Shown piece by piece: positions 24,683 to 55,779 of a stretch of DNA of 64,000 bases. The stretch covers positions 164,501 through 228,500 of the forward strand of contig JAODUP010000322.1 of the NCBI GenBank assembly GCA_025642065.1, given 5' to 3'. The notes below the pieces were generated by a model. The model saw nothing but the letters and a program-made list of their open reading frames with translations. It searched no databases and was not told the origin of the DNA. Source of the DNA: Paralvinella palmiformis (Eukaryota > Annelida > Polychaeta > Terebellida > Alvinellidae). The translations under genes were made by a program, and so were the position numbers. Numbering within the stretch: position 1 is the first letter of the stretch; each line of letters starts with the position of its first letter.

Positions 24683-27283
24683 TTTGCGGTGTTATAGAAA
24701 ATCTCATTATATACAGTTAATATTTTTGGATATAATACATTATTAAAACAATAGGCAATATCTTTCTCCGAATTAAAAATATTTCAGAGGACAATCTGGT
24801 TTTTATCTAGTACTTTGTTTACAATACAGAAAACGATGTTTGCATAATCCCCTGCAGGATCATATTATTGTAGTGCTCTGACTTTGCGGAGGCAATGATA
24901 TTGTTAAGATGATTTTTTTTCTTCTAACTTTGAGCATTTCATTATAAATAAACGAAATAGTCCTTGATTGACAGGTATTTATATTACCTTTTCTACCTTT
25001 TTACAGCCAGTATATTTCTCTTATACCATGGAACAGATGGTTATGTTAGCATTTCCTTTGTCCTAAGAGCTATGTAGTCATCTACAATATCCCTGAGTTT
25101 ACTATCATAGAGATTAATCAGCTGATCAAGATTATCCCCTGAATCCAATACAAGAGAAGAAGCCCTCATATACAGATACATCCGCGTTAACAAGGAAGTA
25201 ATCAGACAACACAGAAGATGCAGACACCATCTTGACAAAATTATCATCTTTACGCCGGATATGAGCGTATTCTCTCAGCTGCTTTAATTATAATTACTCA
25301 CGGTTCATGACGAGAGAATCAACTCGGTAGTCAAGATATTGTACCCAGATGGTTAAACCTATATTTATATAGCAGTGAATGTGCCAAAGTAACATAAATT
25401 GTTTTGGATATTTGCTCAGAAACGATCCGTATGTTGCCCGGCATACACCAGAGATCGTACTCTAGGCTCATTAGCGTGTACCGTTTACTTTCTGTCCTTA
25501 ATGGCCCATAATCCACAGATCCGAATGACGTCCACAGATTTAAGTGTGAATGTGATCTATGCATCCATCAAGTCATACACAAAGTGGCGAAAGACCAACT
25601 GAAAATGAATGATAATAAGACAGGACCCGATCTAAATATTGGTTGGTCTTCTTCGTTCATCAGTGAACGAACATCATCGTGCATTCATTATTGAATAGAT
25701 TCCCTTGTATTGCTATTAACATCAGAAAGGAACCTCAAAGAGGCGCCTTATATATCACTTGGTTTGTATTGTAGTTTTGTATTTGTATGTATTCAACATA
25801 ATATATTATTGTAACTGATTACCACAAATAGTACAATACTGAAAGGCCAGACTGCCAGAAGCATGATTCTTATATATTGAACGCATTCTCTTGAAAATCT
25901 TACTTGAAATAAATAAACAATTTGCTTATTTGTTTCATATTATACCAATCAGACATCGGGTCAATTCAATTCCGGAATTGGAATTGATGGTCAATTTGAT
26001 GATTTATTTAAAAATGAATTGGAATTTGAGAAATTTTGAATTGGAATTGGAATTGAAAAATTTTGAATTTGAAGTTTCCTACAAATAAAATAAATCCAAA
26101 AATTAATATACAATTTTTACAATGTTAGCACTTGCATGTGGTGTCACCAATATACTGGAACCATAATTATTCAGAGCTTTGGTTCCCTATATATATATAT
26201 ATATATATATATCCAGAAATACCAATAAATCCTGAAATACCACACACACACACACACACACGCAGAGAGAGAAAGAGAATCGGATACGGTCGGTTATTGA
26301 ACAAAATGCTTCCTCCTCAAAGCAGTAGATCTACAAAATTGTATCAAGATTTATAGACTACGGTGAGTACAGATTACAGAATGTGACAGACAATATAGAG
26401 ACTCATAAATAGACCGATCCAGGCGAAATGGATTGCATCGATTACCAACTGCGATCTGGGATTAGAAACAGCTGTGGTGCCCATTGTTAATAGGAGATGG
26501 CAACTCGTAAATACTGGAAATCTTCAGCAAATTATTTCATATTACAGGGAGACTGATACTAGTATTTCGGCTAAACGATTGTACTATTCTAAAGGATTTA
26601 ACGCAATACTTACCTGTATTAAGATATAATTCAATGAATGAGCAGACCGATTTTTCAAGATGAATGACTTGGCCAAGTCGTAGTTATTCATGTTGACTTC
26701 ATGTTGGGATTGTCAGCTAAATTTTTAGCTGAATGTAAATTCACTTTAATCAGATTTTTTAAATATTTATTGTAGAGTATTGGAAATATTATTTTTATTT
26801 GTATCTGAATATTATTAAATAAAAATTGTTAATACATTAGAGTACTAATGCCTTGACATTTACATGCCGTAAATATTGCACGAACGGCTGATTCAGAAAA
26901 TAAAATAGTTTACTTTTAATACAAGATATCATGCATAAATACCAAAATGTCGTCATGACAGATGGCAAAGATTCTACAAAAAATAAGTTTGAACTAGACA
27001 GGCCGGACCATGACAGCCATGCAAATCACACTGATGTTACTTCGTTTAGTGACATATATCTATTGGATGAGGTCTATGCCATTCCTATTAAATGCAAAAG
27101 CATAATCCGGAGAGTTGCAGAGAACATGTGCATCTTAAAAAGAAAAATCACTATTTTGCATGTTCACTGGTTGTTGGTTTTTGTACATTAAGCAAATTTC
27201 AATCCAAATATGTAGTATTAGAATGTAAAGAAGATTTATTAGACCATGATGATAATACTGGAAATTGATATTGGAATATATAA

Positions 27284-27323
<40 letters not shown>

Positions 27324-27720
27324 ACGTGAACATTATCCGTTTCCGGCCACTTGGGATGCTAGTCTCTTGTTTTCCTTGTAACAAAAGGGCTTTAACTTGC
27401 GGAGTGTTTAATAATTTTATTGCTGGCGCTTTAAACATTATATTTTCAACAAATAGAAATATATTGTTGCTAAAATATAGTTTTTTTTTTTTGTCTATCA
27501 ATATCAATATGTAGCCTAACATAATAGCTCAAACTGGTATTTCAGCATATTTTCTCTTTCAAAAACTGTCAGTTTTATTGTGAAGCGTTTCACAACTTTC
27601 ATCGTTATTGAACATCAGAACAAAATTTTATTTATCTTTGATTTGAGCTCATGCTCGGAATATTATAAATCGATTTGCTTTTACGCGTCATTTATTGTAT
27701 AGTATTTAGTGAGACCGTAA
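24683..27720. other. Intergenic region upstream of TMEM167B
   Basis: No protein gene recognised. Holds a repeat-family copy (25955-26215), a CA tract near 26241-26262 and a TA run at 27285-27320. Small open frames at 25041-25602 and 26931-27191 have no recognisable domains. Confidence 0.65.
25955..26215 (+). repeat. Interspersed repeat of the GGAATTGATGGTCAATT family
   Basis: Contains AATTCCGGAATTGGAATTG, AAATAAATCCAAAAATTAA, CATGTGGTGTCACCAATATA and CTGGAACCATAAT, and ends in a TA run. The same blocks occur at 29178-29395, again at 29820-29895, and in part at 49440-49535. That suggests a transposon family, which I could not name. Confidence 0.75.
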
Positions 27721-27830
27721 AGTGTTTCCGGTTAAAGGTGTCGCTAGCCACATCAACGTATTGATTGGTTCAGTTATTTGGTTAACAGTCTTGTTGGTCG
27801 AATTGTTTGTGTGACATATATAGTTCCATA
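27721..27830 (+). promoter_or_regulatory. Likely TMEM167B promoter and 5' UTR
   Basis: Immediately upstream of the first coding exon. Shows an ETS-like TTTCCGG at 27725-27731 and an inverted CCAAT box (ATTGG, 27764-27768). No TATA box is convincingly placed. This is inferred from motif content and position only. Confidence 0.45.
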
Positions 27831-29364
27831 ATGACTAATGGTTAGTAACAAGTTTTAGTTTTGTGTTAATTACGAAACAATTTAGCGCATTTACTGTCTG
27901 TGAATTTAGTCTAAATGAGACTGACTCATTGAAACTGTCACTGACAACTCTTCATCTCTTGTCAGAATGACAGTCACCGTTTGAGAGTGTGAGAGTGTGA
28001 CTGTGTGACTAGACCTATTAATAATTATGTCAATAAATATATAATTACAGTAACATGACATTCAGACATGTGCTTATTTATGATTATTTAGGATAACTTT
28101 TTAATTTCATATTATTCAATCAATTTATTTCAGAATATAAAATTCCAAATATATATACTCTAATACTGATATAGACAGGGGCTACGTGTATTACATGTAT
28201 ATGGAATTAATCAGACAATTACATGATGTAATTGTCTGATGGCATATGATACAGTCACACAGTGAAGTAGATAATACCAAAAAAAATTAAATTAAGTATT
28301 TTCATCCATCTATGATCTAGCACAAGAGCTAGAATGATAGTAAAACAAACTAGAAACAATACATTGTACTAACAAATTGCTAGTAACCTCTAAATGTGTT
28401 TTAAAACTATAAAAATAATTGTGAACCAGCACCCCAAATGAATCCATATTATTGTTGACATAAATTGAGATATGCTCTCCCCCCATACTTGAAATACCAA
28501 ATAATTTTCTGTATGTATTATTAAAGGCCACTATAACACTCTTATATGAATACTAGCTGTTTATCCATTGACCACAAATTGCAAAGGAATTATCTAAGTA
28601 ATTTTACTTTAATACTAGAGGAACATGTTTTGTAGTGACTGATGAGTATATTCCCTCTTGAATAAATTATAAGGTGATTTAACATGTCTCCTGATATTAT
28701 CATCATCCTGATGTTTATCGTGTATAATTACACCTAAGTATTTGTTACTTGTCCCAAAAGTCAAGGGTTCATCATTAAGGCAGAGGGTAGGTACAATGGT
28801 TTATTTGTAGTACAAATAAACCATTCAGTGAATTTGGTGCGAAACATATAAACTTATATCACAGATATCAAACTGTTCCTGGAGAGCTGAATGTGAGTGA
28901 GCTGTGATACCAGTATCATCTGCATACATTAAATGATTTATGATTCATACTACAACCAATATAACTCAAATGCTTTTGAAGCATCAAGATAATAAATATA
29001 TACTGGACTTTTCTGTTATTTGCTTGAGAGTGTACACACACATGTTCATACATGTTTACTTTTAAATCCAAGATTGATTACTTGATATTTCCAACTGAAA
29101 ATGTAGTTTATCCAATAATGAAAGTTCCAAGATCTTGGAAACAACAGTAGTAATGGCAGTAGGCCTGTAATTGTTTTTGTTTTGGAATTGATGGTCAATT
29201 CCGGAATTAGAATTGAATTTTTTTTAATGGAATTGAGAAAATTGGAATTGAAGTTTCTTACAAAAAAATTAAATCCGCAAAATAATTTACCATTTTTACA
29301 ACGTTAACACTTACATGTGGTGTTACCAATATACTGGAACCATAATGATCCAGAACTTTGGTTC

Positions 29365-29398
<34 letters not shown>

Positions 29399-29975
29399 CA
29401 GATAGGCACATAGACCATGGCACCCCAAGTGTGCATTTAACCAATACTGTGACACCACCACATAACATAACTGTAATCTATATAGAGATATTGCTATTTA
29501 GGAATTAATTAATGTTATCATCTCACCAGGGATGCCAATCTGGAGCAAAAACTAGCCCCTCCTCTCCTAAAACTGTGACTACTATAACCTGTCCCCAGAC
29601 CTAACTGTTTTAATAACCTTTTGAGATCTTTTGTAAACTTACCATATGTAAGTGGTTTAGTACCCAGCATGGTTGTTAAAGTAAACACAGGATCTGATCC
29701 CCTGCTAGCTGGAACTAAGCAAAAACATATAAACACATCTTTGATGATTACAAAATACACTTTTACACCTGGATGCACCCAAGACTATGATCCACCAATT
29801 GAACCTTGTGGTTAGGCTTTTGCAATTTTTTACCACATTAACACTTACATGTGGTATTACCAATATACCGGAACCATATAATATATATATATAAATCCAC
29901 AAATTTAAATCCACAATTTAAATGGTAAATTAATTTGTGGATTTAATTTTTTTTAATTTGTGGATTTAAATTTGT

Positions 29976-30013
<38 letters not shown>

Positions 30014-33000
30014 TTGGAGTACCTACTCATGGTAAAATGTAGTAGGCAAAAAAGAGTCAGAAAAAATATAGGAACAAGAATGATCTCCATAAACTCATAA
30101 GATAAATAGTTGTGTAGAAGCATGGAATTAAACAACATTGATAACCACTCAGTAACCTTAAGTGAGTGTTTACCTTGCATTGAATCAGTATCTGCACTTT
30201 TGCCCATTTTAAGTTTATTAATTCCATGTTCCACATCTAATGCAGAGAACCAAGAGAATAGTGATTGTGGGTTAACAGTATCACTCATGATAAATTCAAC
30301 ATAGGGTTGATTAGAAGTATCTATATTTGAATTCAACAACTTGTAATAGTGGTCATATCTTTAGCATCCTAGGCAGAGAGTGAAACTATTTACCTATGGC
30401 CATTGTCATTCTGTGTGGGAGGTTACAGGTTCGTGCCTCGGCGTTTTTTTCATCCAGCCAGATAACTTGCAAAGTTCTCTCCACAGAATATGCCATATAT
30501 TCTAAATTATTTAGAATTGGTCTCCATGTAGAAGCTATAAATTACAGACCATATGTGTCTCCCTCGTTTTATTTTCACCTGTAATACCATTTATTGTTGA
30601 TGCCAGTACATTACTGCCAGTACGATTCATCTTGCTAACTTCCTTCCAAAAACTGACATCATTTAGCAGAAGCTTATTTGCTAAAGCATCCAATCCTCAT
30701 TGGATTTTCAAAAATGCAAACATTTTTTAAATCTAGCACGAGACCAATTCATGATGCCACATATGGCTCCAAATCTAGGCTATGCAAATCAGGACCACAA
30801 TGGGAATAACTAAGTGTTTTAACTTTCTTGTGCTATCCTGGTATTTTAATGTATCTGTGTATTTTAGTGTTATTATATGTATTTACTCTAGTGTACAAAA
30901 TAAATCAAATATATACTTTAAACATCAGGTCAGTTTGCCCTACTTATTCAGACTAGTGATTGATTGATTTTATTTCATTTTATGATCATGAAATAGGGAT
31001 AGCTCATGAAAGTGCAAGTCCCTTTTATTGAGTGGCTATTCATATATCTTCCCCCACCACAGCAGTATGGAAAGATGGAGCTGAAATACACTGAGATTGG
31101 TCACTGTCAGAGTCTATTACGTCCTCAGTGGGTTCCATTTTTTAAAATTATTTCAGTGGAGACTGCAGCGCCATTTAACATAGTCAGTCACCCATGATGT
31201 TGTGAACCAAAAAATTAATCGCCCGGAAAAGCTTTGACCTCTTGATGGGATCGAACCTGTGATCACTGGCGGTAAGAGCAAATCCACCCTTTATCACAAA
31301 GTGCAACGTGCTTAACAGCTAGACCACCGGAGCTCGCATATACATGGCATGCCCTGACTCTCTGGATCTAAGCAAATTTGGTTAGGTTTGGTACCATGTA
31401 AAATACTGTAATCTGTTTAAGCAATATAAACCTTCTTTATTAGCTGGAACTATACATTCTGAACCAATGTGAGTGTCAGACATGGAGTCAAATATATTTG
31501 CTGTTGAAAGTTTTTTTAATACTTTTTAAGTATTTGCATTTGAGCTTTCCAAAATGACTACTTCCACAAAGTATTTTATTTTTAAATGTATTCTCAAATA
31601 CAATAAAATCCTTTTTTTAAATTGTTTTAATTGTTTATCTGAATATTTTGTCACCAACATTTGTTCCTAGAAATAATTTGATAATTTAATTGTACATATT
31701 CAACCATGAAGTAAATATTTTCATGTAATTAATGTTATCTTTACTGTATTAGTTTCTTATGGCTACTTTCTCAATAAAAGCTAATACTATACCCAAATGA
31801 ATATTATAATTAGAACTTCTAGTAAATAAATTGCTTCATATTATCACTTGATCTTCTAATTTAGAAGATCAAGTGATAACATTAAGCAATTTAATTGTAG
31901 ATCCAATGAGGAGATCTCATCTTCCCTATAAAATCTTGACCTTCCAGCATATATCATTCATTTATTGATATATACTCCAGCTGATAGATTGCTATATTTA
32001 ACTCACTTCATTTTTTAAATATTTGAGATTTATATTAAGCGAGTTCACTTACATCAAACATGGATGGAAAGTCCTAGCTTGTTGTTGTTTTTAAAGAACC
32101 AGAGAATGTTGATGACAATTTCAAGGCTGATATGTGCAAACATTGCAGGGGTGGAAAAATCAGGATGTTTTAAAAATAGATTTTTATCATTCTGGAGGCA
32201 AGTCCCTTCATTATTAACATGATTTATAAGCTGGTGTGATCTGTGATACGTGATGTTATCATAGTTATGTAAGTGACGATATATGATTGTATATCTGATC
32301 GTATGTGTGATGATGTATGCTATGTTAGGCGATGAGATATAACGGTATAAGAGGGAACACATGTGATGTTTTACCAATAACATTACAATGCCCTAACCAC
32401 CAAACTATCCGAGTGCCCATTCACGATGCTAAAACTCAAAATACAAGTATATTCTGGATTTATTGGGAATTATTTTCCCCTGTCATTCATATGAGTCCCA
32501 ATTCCAGACTCCGAATCTGCAGAAATCCATTTTACTGTATTTGGAAATGTCACTACTCTATGATTGCAGGACACCAGGCATGTGTGCCAAACATTTCTCA
32601 GTGATTCTATGGTGAAAGGGGCACCTCCATAGCCTGACAGATAGCATAGTTGACCACAGACCGCTATTCCGGAGTTTAAATCCTGATGTTGCTATGTTTG
32701 AATGCGATTTCATCTTTCACTTATCCTGATTACCTCTGGAGCTCACCTGGTCTATTTACCCTACCATGTATACAAAGTGGTTGTAAATGAAGAACAATTC
32801 ATTCAACTGATGACCAGAAAATGCATTTAAACCAGGCACTTGCCTCTTTTCATGTTCAATGTTTCTAGCATGAGACACTGGTCTTGCTTGTACATCATAA
32901 TAATACTGGCCGAAATAGCAGTTATTTTGCGTGGCTGGGTACCTATATATGATCCATAATTTACTGCTTTACCACGGAATATGTACCTGTGATTCCATCT

Positions 33001-33890
33001 CTAAGGTAATCTGTCAACCCAAAGTTTATCGTGATTTGCTCCCTTAATATAATGTTTCATAAATTGGCCAAAAGTCAAGTAAAGTATTTTTTTTATTGCT
33101 CCACATATCCCATTTTCATAACTGGGATCAGAATCATATGCTCATTTCATGTCAGTGATTCACTATTGAAATAATTTCTAACTTGTTCATGTGGTGGTGT
33201 CAAAATGTCACTTCATGCATGTACAATATATGCCAACTGAACTGGTGATGTACCAGTTCAGTTGGCCTGCAGCTGGGTACCCATAGGATAACTTGCTACA
33301 TTTATCATTTTGTTTCTTTACCTTAGAACTACAACATTAACAGCTTGGGAGGATTTAATGTTGATATACTGTCTAATTTGGGAATTTAACACAGAATTTG
33401 TACCCCGTCATAGTATTAATTTGTAACTTTTTTCTCTTCAGTCTATTCATTCGATGGCTTGATAGTATTTGGATTACTTATGATATCCACCTGTGCCTAT
33501 ATGAGGCGAGTACCAAAGTTGAAACAGTGGTTCCTATCAGAAAGGAAAGGCTTTCTCGGCGTCTTCTATAAAGGTACGTACTGACCTCCACTTTTTTCTT
33601 TCGTTTGTGTGATTTACTACGTCGCATAAAATATAAAGTGGTCAGAGTGTACCTACTGAATATGTGTCAGATGTGATCATCACATCTGTTTTTAGCATGT
33701 AGATACCTACAGTTATCTTTTACACTGTATAGTATTGTTTCCTAAATATTTGATTCTTTGATTGAAACACTCACGAGAGATTCAAACGATATTCCGTTCT
33801 TTTTCAGCTGCAGTGATTGGCACCAGGTTACACATGCCAGTAGCTATCACATGTGTTTTAATGGCTCTTTATGTACTCATTATTAAATGA
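27831..33890 (+). CDS. TMEM167B: Protein kish-B (TMEM167B)
   Basis: Small two-pass membrane protein of the kish family, linked to the early secretory pathway (Golgi). Exons: 27831-27840 (ATG ACT AAT G, donor GTTAGT), 33442-33573 (donor GTACGT) and 33808-33890 (stop TGA). Phases are 1 and 1. The 225-nt CDS gives 74 residues, the usual length for Kish-B. Features in order: N-terminal MTNVYSFDG; TM1 [15 protein letters not shown]; a basic loop, RRVPKLKQW then [22 protein letters not shown]2 [15 protein letters not shown] at the C-terminus. The loop signature and the [13 protein letters not shown] block favour Kish-B over Kish-A. The first exon has only ten coding bases, so it rests on phase, family N-terminus and promoter context, not on length. 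It is convergent with the MAPKAPK gene. Confidence 0.95.
28210..28240. repeat. Perfect inverted repeat, 15-bp arms with 1-nt spacer
   Basis: ATCAGACAATTACAT, then G, then its exact reverse complement. In TMEM167B intron 1. Confidence 0.95.
28795..28825. repeat. Perfect inverted repeat, 15-bp arms with 1-nt spacer
   Basis: AATGGTTTATTTGTA, then G, then its exact reverse complement. Lies within the LINE remnant. Confidence 0.95.
29178..30012 (-). mobile_element. Insertion in the LINE carrying a tyrosine-recombinase-like fragment
   Basis: Bounded by copies of the GGAATTGATGGTCAATT repeat family. A direct block (TTAACACTTACATGTGGT, ACCAATATACTGGAACCAT) occurs at about 29303-29345 and again at 29838-29878. 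Between them a minus-strand frame (29778-29518) reads [19 protein letters not shown], then [20 protein letters not shown]. This is the C-terminal H-x-x-R region typical of tyrosine recombinases in Crypton/DIRS-type transposons. A palindromic AAATCCACAAATTTAAATCC arm pair lies at about 29893-29980, followed by a TA run. The frame lacks the rest of the enzyme. Confidence 0.65.
31000..31340 (-). mobile_element. Second tRNA-derived SINE or tRNA pseudogene
   Basis: On the minus strand from 31338: GCGAGCTCCGGTGGTCTAGC, then TTAAGCACG and later AGGTTCGATCCCATC, which are A-box-like and B-box-like elements of a tRNA-derived head. The head is different from the common SINE family in this window. The span between boxes is longer than in an ordinary tRNA and the stem does not close well. 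The left boundary of the body is a guess. Confidence 0.55.
31828..31892. repeat. Large palindrome: 32-bp arms, 1-nt spacer
   Basis: The inner 19-bp arms (31841-31859 and 31861-31879) are perfectly complementary around a single T. Pairing extends outward through AAATTGCTT with about two mismatches. In TMEM167B intron 1. Confidence 0.95.
32620..32785 (+). mobile_element. tRNA-derived SINE, copy 5 (plus orientation, diverged)
   Basis: Begins GGCACCTCCATAGCCTGACA, with a decayed B-box (GAGTTTAAATCCTG). Then come CATCTTTCACTTATCC, GATTACCTCTGGAGCTCACC and the CTATTTACCCTACCATG block. Clearly the same family but old. Confidence 0.8.
33232..33266. repeat. Perfect inverted repeat, 15-bp arms with 5-nt spacer
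   Basis: GCCAACTGAACTGGT and its exact reverse complement flank GATGT. About 180 bp upstream of TMEM167B exon 2. Confidence 0.93.
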
Positions 33891-36421
33891 TTTCCGTCGT
33901 AAGCCGAGTTTATCATACCCACACTGTAAATATGTCCATTTCTAATGTACAGTCACCATAAGCAGAATGAATCAGTTAGGAGATGTGTACATACAAGAAT
34001 TGTTGAAGATAATTTCGTACAGCGTTTCGACTGCGTCATAGTCGTTCATTCATCATGTATATAGTAGACTTGACTTCCATTATTTCACCGTTGTTTTGTA
34101 TAGTTAATCGCAAGTTATGTTGCTACTGCGTCATTAATTATGGCACAGACAATAAATCATAATATTTTGTCAATTTACACATATTCGAAGCCATATGTTA
34201 TACCTTTACATGAGCAGCATTCGGTTTTCATTTCAGCGGTTAGCAATGTCTAAAATGCCTACAGAGCTCTTTATGTACGACTTAAAATTTTGTTTCCACA
34301 CTTAATGCTAAAACTGTTTAACATATCATGTATACAAGTATGTATTTAAAGTGACCACTGGTTTGTCGGTGGTTTCTCCACTGTGCTGGTCAATGTTGGG
34401 GACATATTTGATATGTAAATAAATGGGGAAAATAAATTATACATCCGTTTTGCTAGTTCAGACTATATGACAATTCCCAGTATTCTGTTATTTATATTTG
34501 CACATTCACTATACAAATTGTCATAATACAGACTAATGTTTTACAGGTTTTGTTATCCGCATACGATTTATTTCACTGATCTCATGTAGTGCATTATTAA
34601 TTCGAACCCGTTACATTAATTGGATAAATTTGCTTTAGTTCTTTAGGACATTGTTACACAGAGATGAAACATGTACCATATACATATATATAATAGAAAA
34701 ACAATATCATGGTAGTGTGAGGAATACATGTATAGTCAAGAAGCAAAATTCACTTCCAACAAATTGCCTCCGAGCTACTTGAATCGAGCAAATACAAACA
34801 AATTAAGAATTGCAATCTATACAACTGCTTAACCTGTACATATCCACCTACCTATATTTCATAACACACACAAACACACACATCAGCCCATTTAGCAGAA
34901 CCTGTACACAACCAGATGCCAGAAAAAGCAAATATTTTTAATTTGAACCACACACAACTAATACAAAGAATAGTCCTAATGCTACGACCCTTCCAAACTT
35001 CTTCACGAAGAAGATAGGAATGTAAACTACAGCACATCCTGAAAGGGGTGCTCTCAATGCCCAGTGGGCTCCATTTGGCCAAATTATGAGGCCCGTTTTA
35101 AGAGTGAGGTCTAGAGCAAAAAAAACCTTGATCATTCCGATTTTGTGAATTTTCACTTCAAATGATTCAGCTAACCATCCTGTTCTGTATTTCTATTTTT
35201 GATACAGGAATCTACACATATCAAAGTGCATTATCTATCATAAGATTACTGAGCAACCTTCACGCATAACACACACTTGATACCAAGTGATGTCAATAGT
35301 CTATGATGACTGCCCAATACTAAAAGCCGATTACCATTTGTGGCGAGTATTACACGAAGTAATTTTACCAGATAACTTGAATATGGTGCAAAATAAATTG
35401 TACATTTAAATAATTTACTATCATGATGATGATTGGACAACAACACCTCACAAAATCATCTCAAGTCAGGATATGCATAATTGAAATATATCCAACCATG
35501 ATCATTTTGGTTATATTTAATAAATGCTTGACATGACAAATATTCAAGATGCTCTAAGGTGATGCCTTTGTTTTTGCAGATAAGCCTTTTGCCGATGACA
35601 GAAACTTTCCAGCAAATAAACCTCCACAACCCATTTTCCAGAGTCAAAATTTTGACTCGCAGTTTAGCCAACCTAAGGATGTATGAACACAGCTGCAAAG
35701 TTATCACAAGAAGACAGTTGCCAGTACCACTAGCCTGCATATCAACATATATTAGCACACATAAAAGCTGCCAAGAAAACTTTTATTTCATTAGTAATAA
35801 TTAAACTTCCTGGAAGGTGGAAATCACTAGAATATTTGTACCTAAACACGGTCACATAATGGCATGGAACATCGTCAACAAGTAACAAAAATTACACAAT
35901 GTAGAGAATACGTACAACTTCAGTGTCCAATGTGTACACGACCAAACCTAAATCATTAATAACCTAATCTAATAAACTGAGTTCACTGATCTGAATATAA
36001 GGCACAGAAATGTACACCGTTTAATTACAAACAAATATGGAAATGTAGAACGGTGTCATTTATGTGAAATACGTCACTGACATCTCACTGGATTAAGCAC
36101 ACTCATACTACGGAAATGAACTTGCAGCTCTTAGTGAAAGGTTTCAGAGACAGAGCAAACGGGGAAAAAATACAGAAACGGTAACATAAAAGTTAATAAA
36201 TACCTGCTGTTCCTACATTACAAAAGAACTGGTCAAGCACACGAGTAATGGCACATAACAATTAAAATAATACATATATCAAATAACATTTACTGACAAC
36301 TAAATTACTGATTGTGATAACATAGATTTATATTGGCCCTGATTAGTTTACACGTTTAACTGACGCTAACAGCTTATCTTATAACAACATCAAACTGAAT
36401 TAACTGTAAATAACTAGGTCA
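33891..36421. other. Convergent intergenic region / 3' UTRs
   Basis: Lies between the TMEM167B stop and the MAPKAPK stop. Contains AATAAA at 34418-34423 and 34431-34436 for the plus-strand gene, and TTTATT at 35782-35787 as a minus-strand candidate signal. Short open frames on both strands here have no recognisable domains. Confidence 0.65.
34418..34423 (+). terminator. Candidate polyadenylation signal (TMEM167B)
   Basis: AATAAA 528 bp after the stop, with a second copy 13 bp downstream. Confidence 0.5.
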
Positions 36422-54638
<18,217 letters not shown>

Positions 54639-54699
54639 ACGCCAATCAACTAACAACTGTCTATCTAAAAATACACACACACAAACAGATAAATACCGG

Positions 54700-54790
54700 G
54701 TCACCGAAAAATATAATGACGAAAACCACGGATATAGTTAACCTATTTTCGAGAATGTGTCATACTGCGCTTGCGCAATTGAGACGAAAT
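54700..54790 (-). promoter_or_regulatory. Possible MAPKAPK promoter region
   Basis: About 130 bp upstream of the chosen start lies TGCGCTTGCGCA (54766-54776), close to the NRF1 palindrome. Just upstream of the ATG a CA tract and an acceptor-like TTTTTAG could mean that a 5' untranslated exon lies further right. Confidence 0.35.
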
Positions 54791-55779
54791 ATATGGAAAT
54801 CCAACTGTGACATTGATACGTATTTTCGTTAAAAACTTTTTACACAGGTTTCTGTGAGAGTTTCCTGGACAGATAGAGCAGATCTCTGTTTAGCAAGTTG
54901 GCATTCATTTTACGAGGACGGCCATCAGCAATGTTGTTCATGAAATTTATCTTCCGACCATCCAAGCTAATACCCAGTCGGCAGACACGTATATTGTGTA
55001 ATTTTGTTTTATTTATTCACAATATATATTTACACAGGATTGCCCACGTATTTGACATATAAGGGATTGCCTGTTACCTATAATTTTTTTTCCATTTTTT
55101 GCATTACATGTGATGATGTACATTCATTTTATATAGACTATTAATTATTAATTATAATTTTCACATAAATAAACATCGATCATATACATCAAGACTATTT
55201 CGTTTAGATTGTAATTCATTGTATAATTTGCAATTGGTATATATGTTGGTTTCATATTGTTTTAGTGTCTAAAATATTTTACTTGAAGTGATAGATGTTT
55301 ATGTTATACATGACAGTGACATGTTCAGTTCCAGACTGAAACCTGGATTTCCGTAGAATTAAGAGGATTTTTGTCAGATTTGTTATTGCTTCTTGATTTT
55401 CTGTGTTCACTACAATACACAGGGTATGAAGGAGGCAGACATGCATGGTGGAGACATGTTAAGTCTCCCGGTTTTGCCGGGAGCCATCTGGTTTTGAGCT
55501 ACATTTCGCGCGGTCTCCCGGCCGGCAAGAGCCTGAAATCTCCCGGGTTTCAGCAAAACCCGTACAAACTAAATATCTAACTTTATCAAGCTAATTGTAT
55601 GAAATAATGTACCGTCTCGCGCGTTTTTCTGGGTCAACAGAAAATGTGCAAACCTGTGTCTGCTATAGCTCACGAGTGCTTTGTTTGCTGCGTAATCAGA
55701 ACAACGGTACGACAAATAGTGCGGCTAATTAATTAAGGTCATCCAGTCAACAAACAGTTTCAGGACTGCCAGCTGACTC

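Larger units (their letters stand above)
28310..30340 (-). mobile_element. Old LINE (reverse transcriptase) remnant, interrupted
   Basis: Minus-strand RT pieces occur in the correct order. About 30339-30060 has [14 protein letters not shown] and [19 protein letters not shown] then ILVPI (RT start). About 29173-29085 has [16 protein letters not shown]. About 28928-28825 has [18 protein letters not shown] (the catalytic YADD box). 28531-28310 has [20 protein letters not shown] sequence and [14 protein letters not shown] (post-RT C-terminus). Stops and frameshifts separate the pieces, so it is dead. The gap 29178-30012 is occupied by another element. The RT organisation is clear; the clade is not. 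Confidence 0.82.

Noticed and set aside
26132..26356. Frames with IYIYIY runs (also near 27199, 29258, 29953 and 56334)
   Set aside because: These are translations of TA microsatellites.
34852..35804. Several 60-100-codon frames on both strands downstream of the kinase
   Set aside because: They overlap each other and lack domains; the position fits UTR or intergenic sequence between convergent genes.
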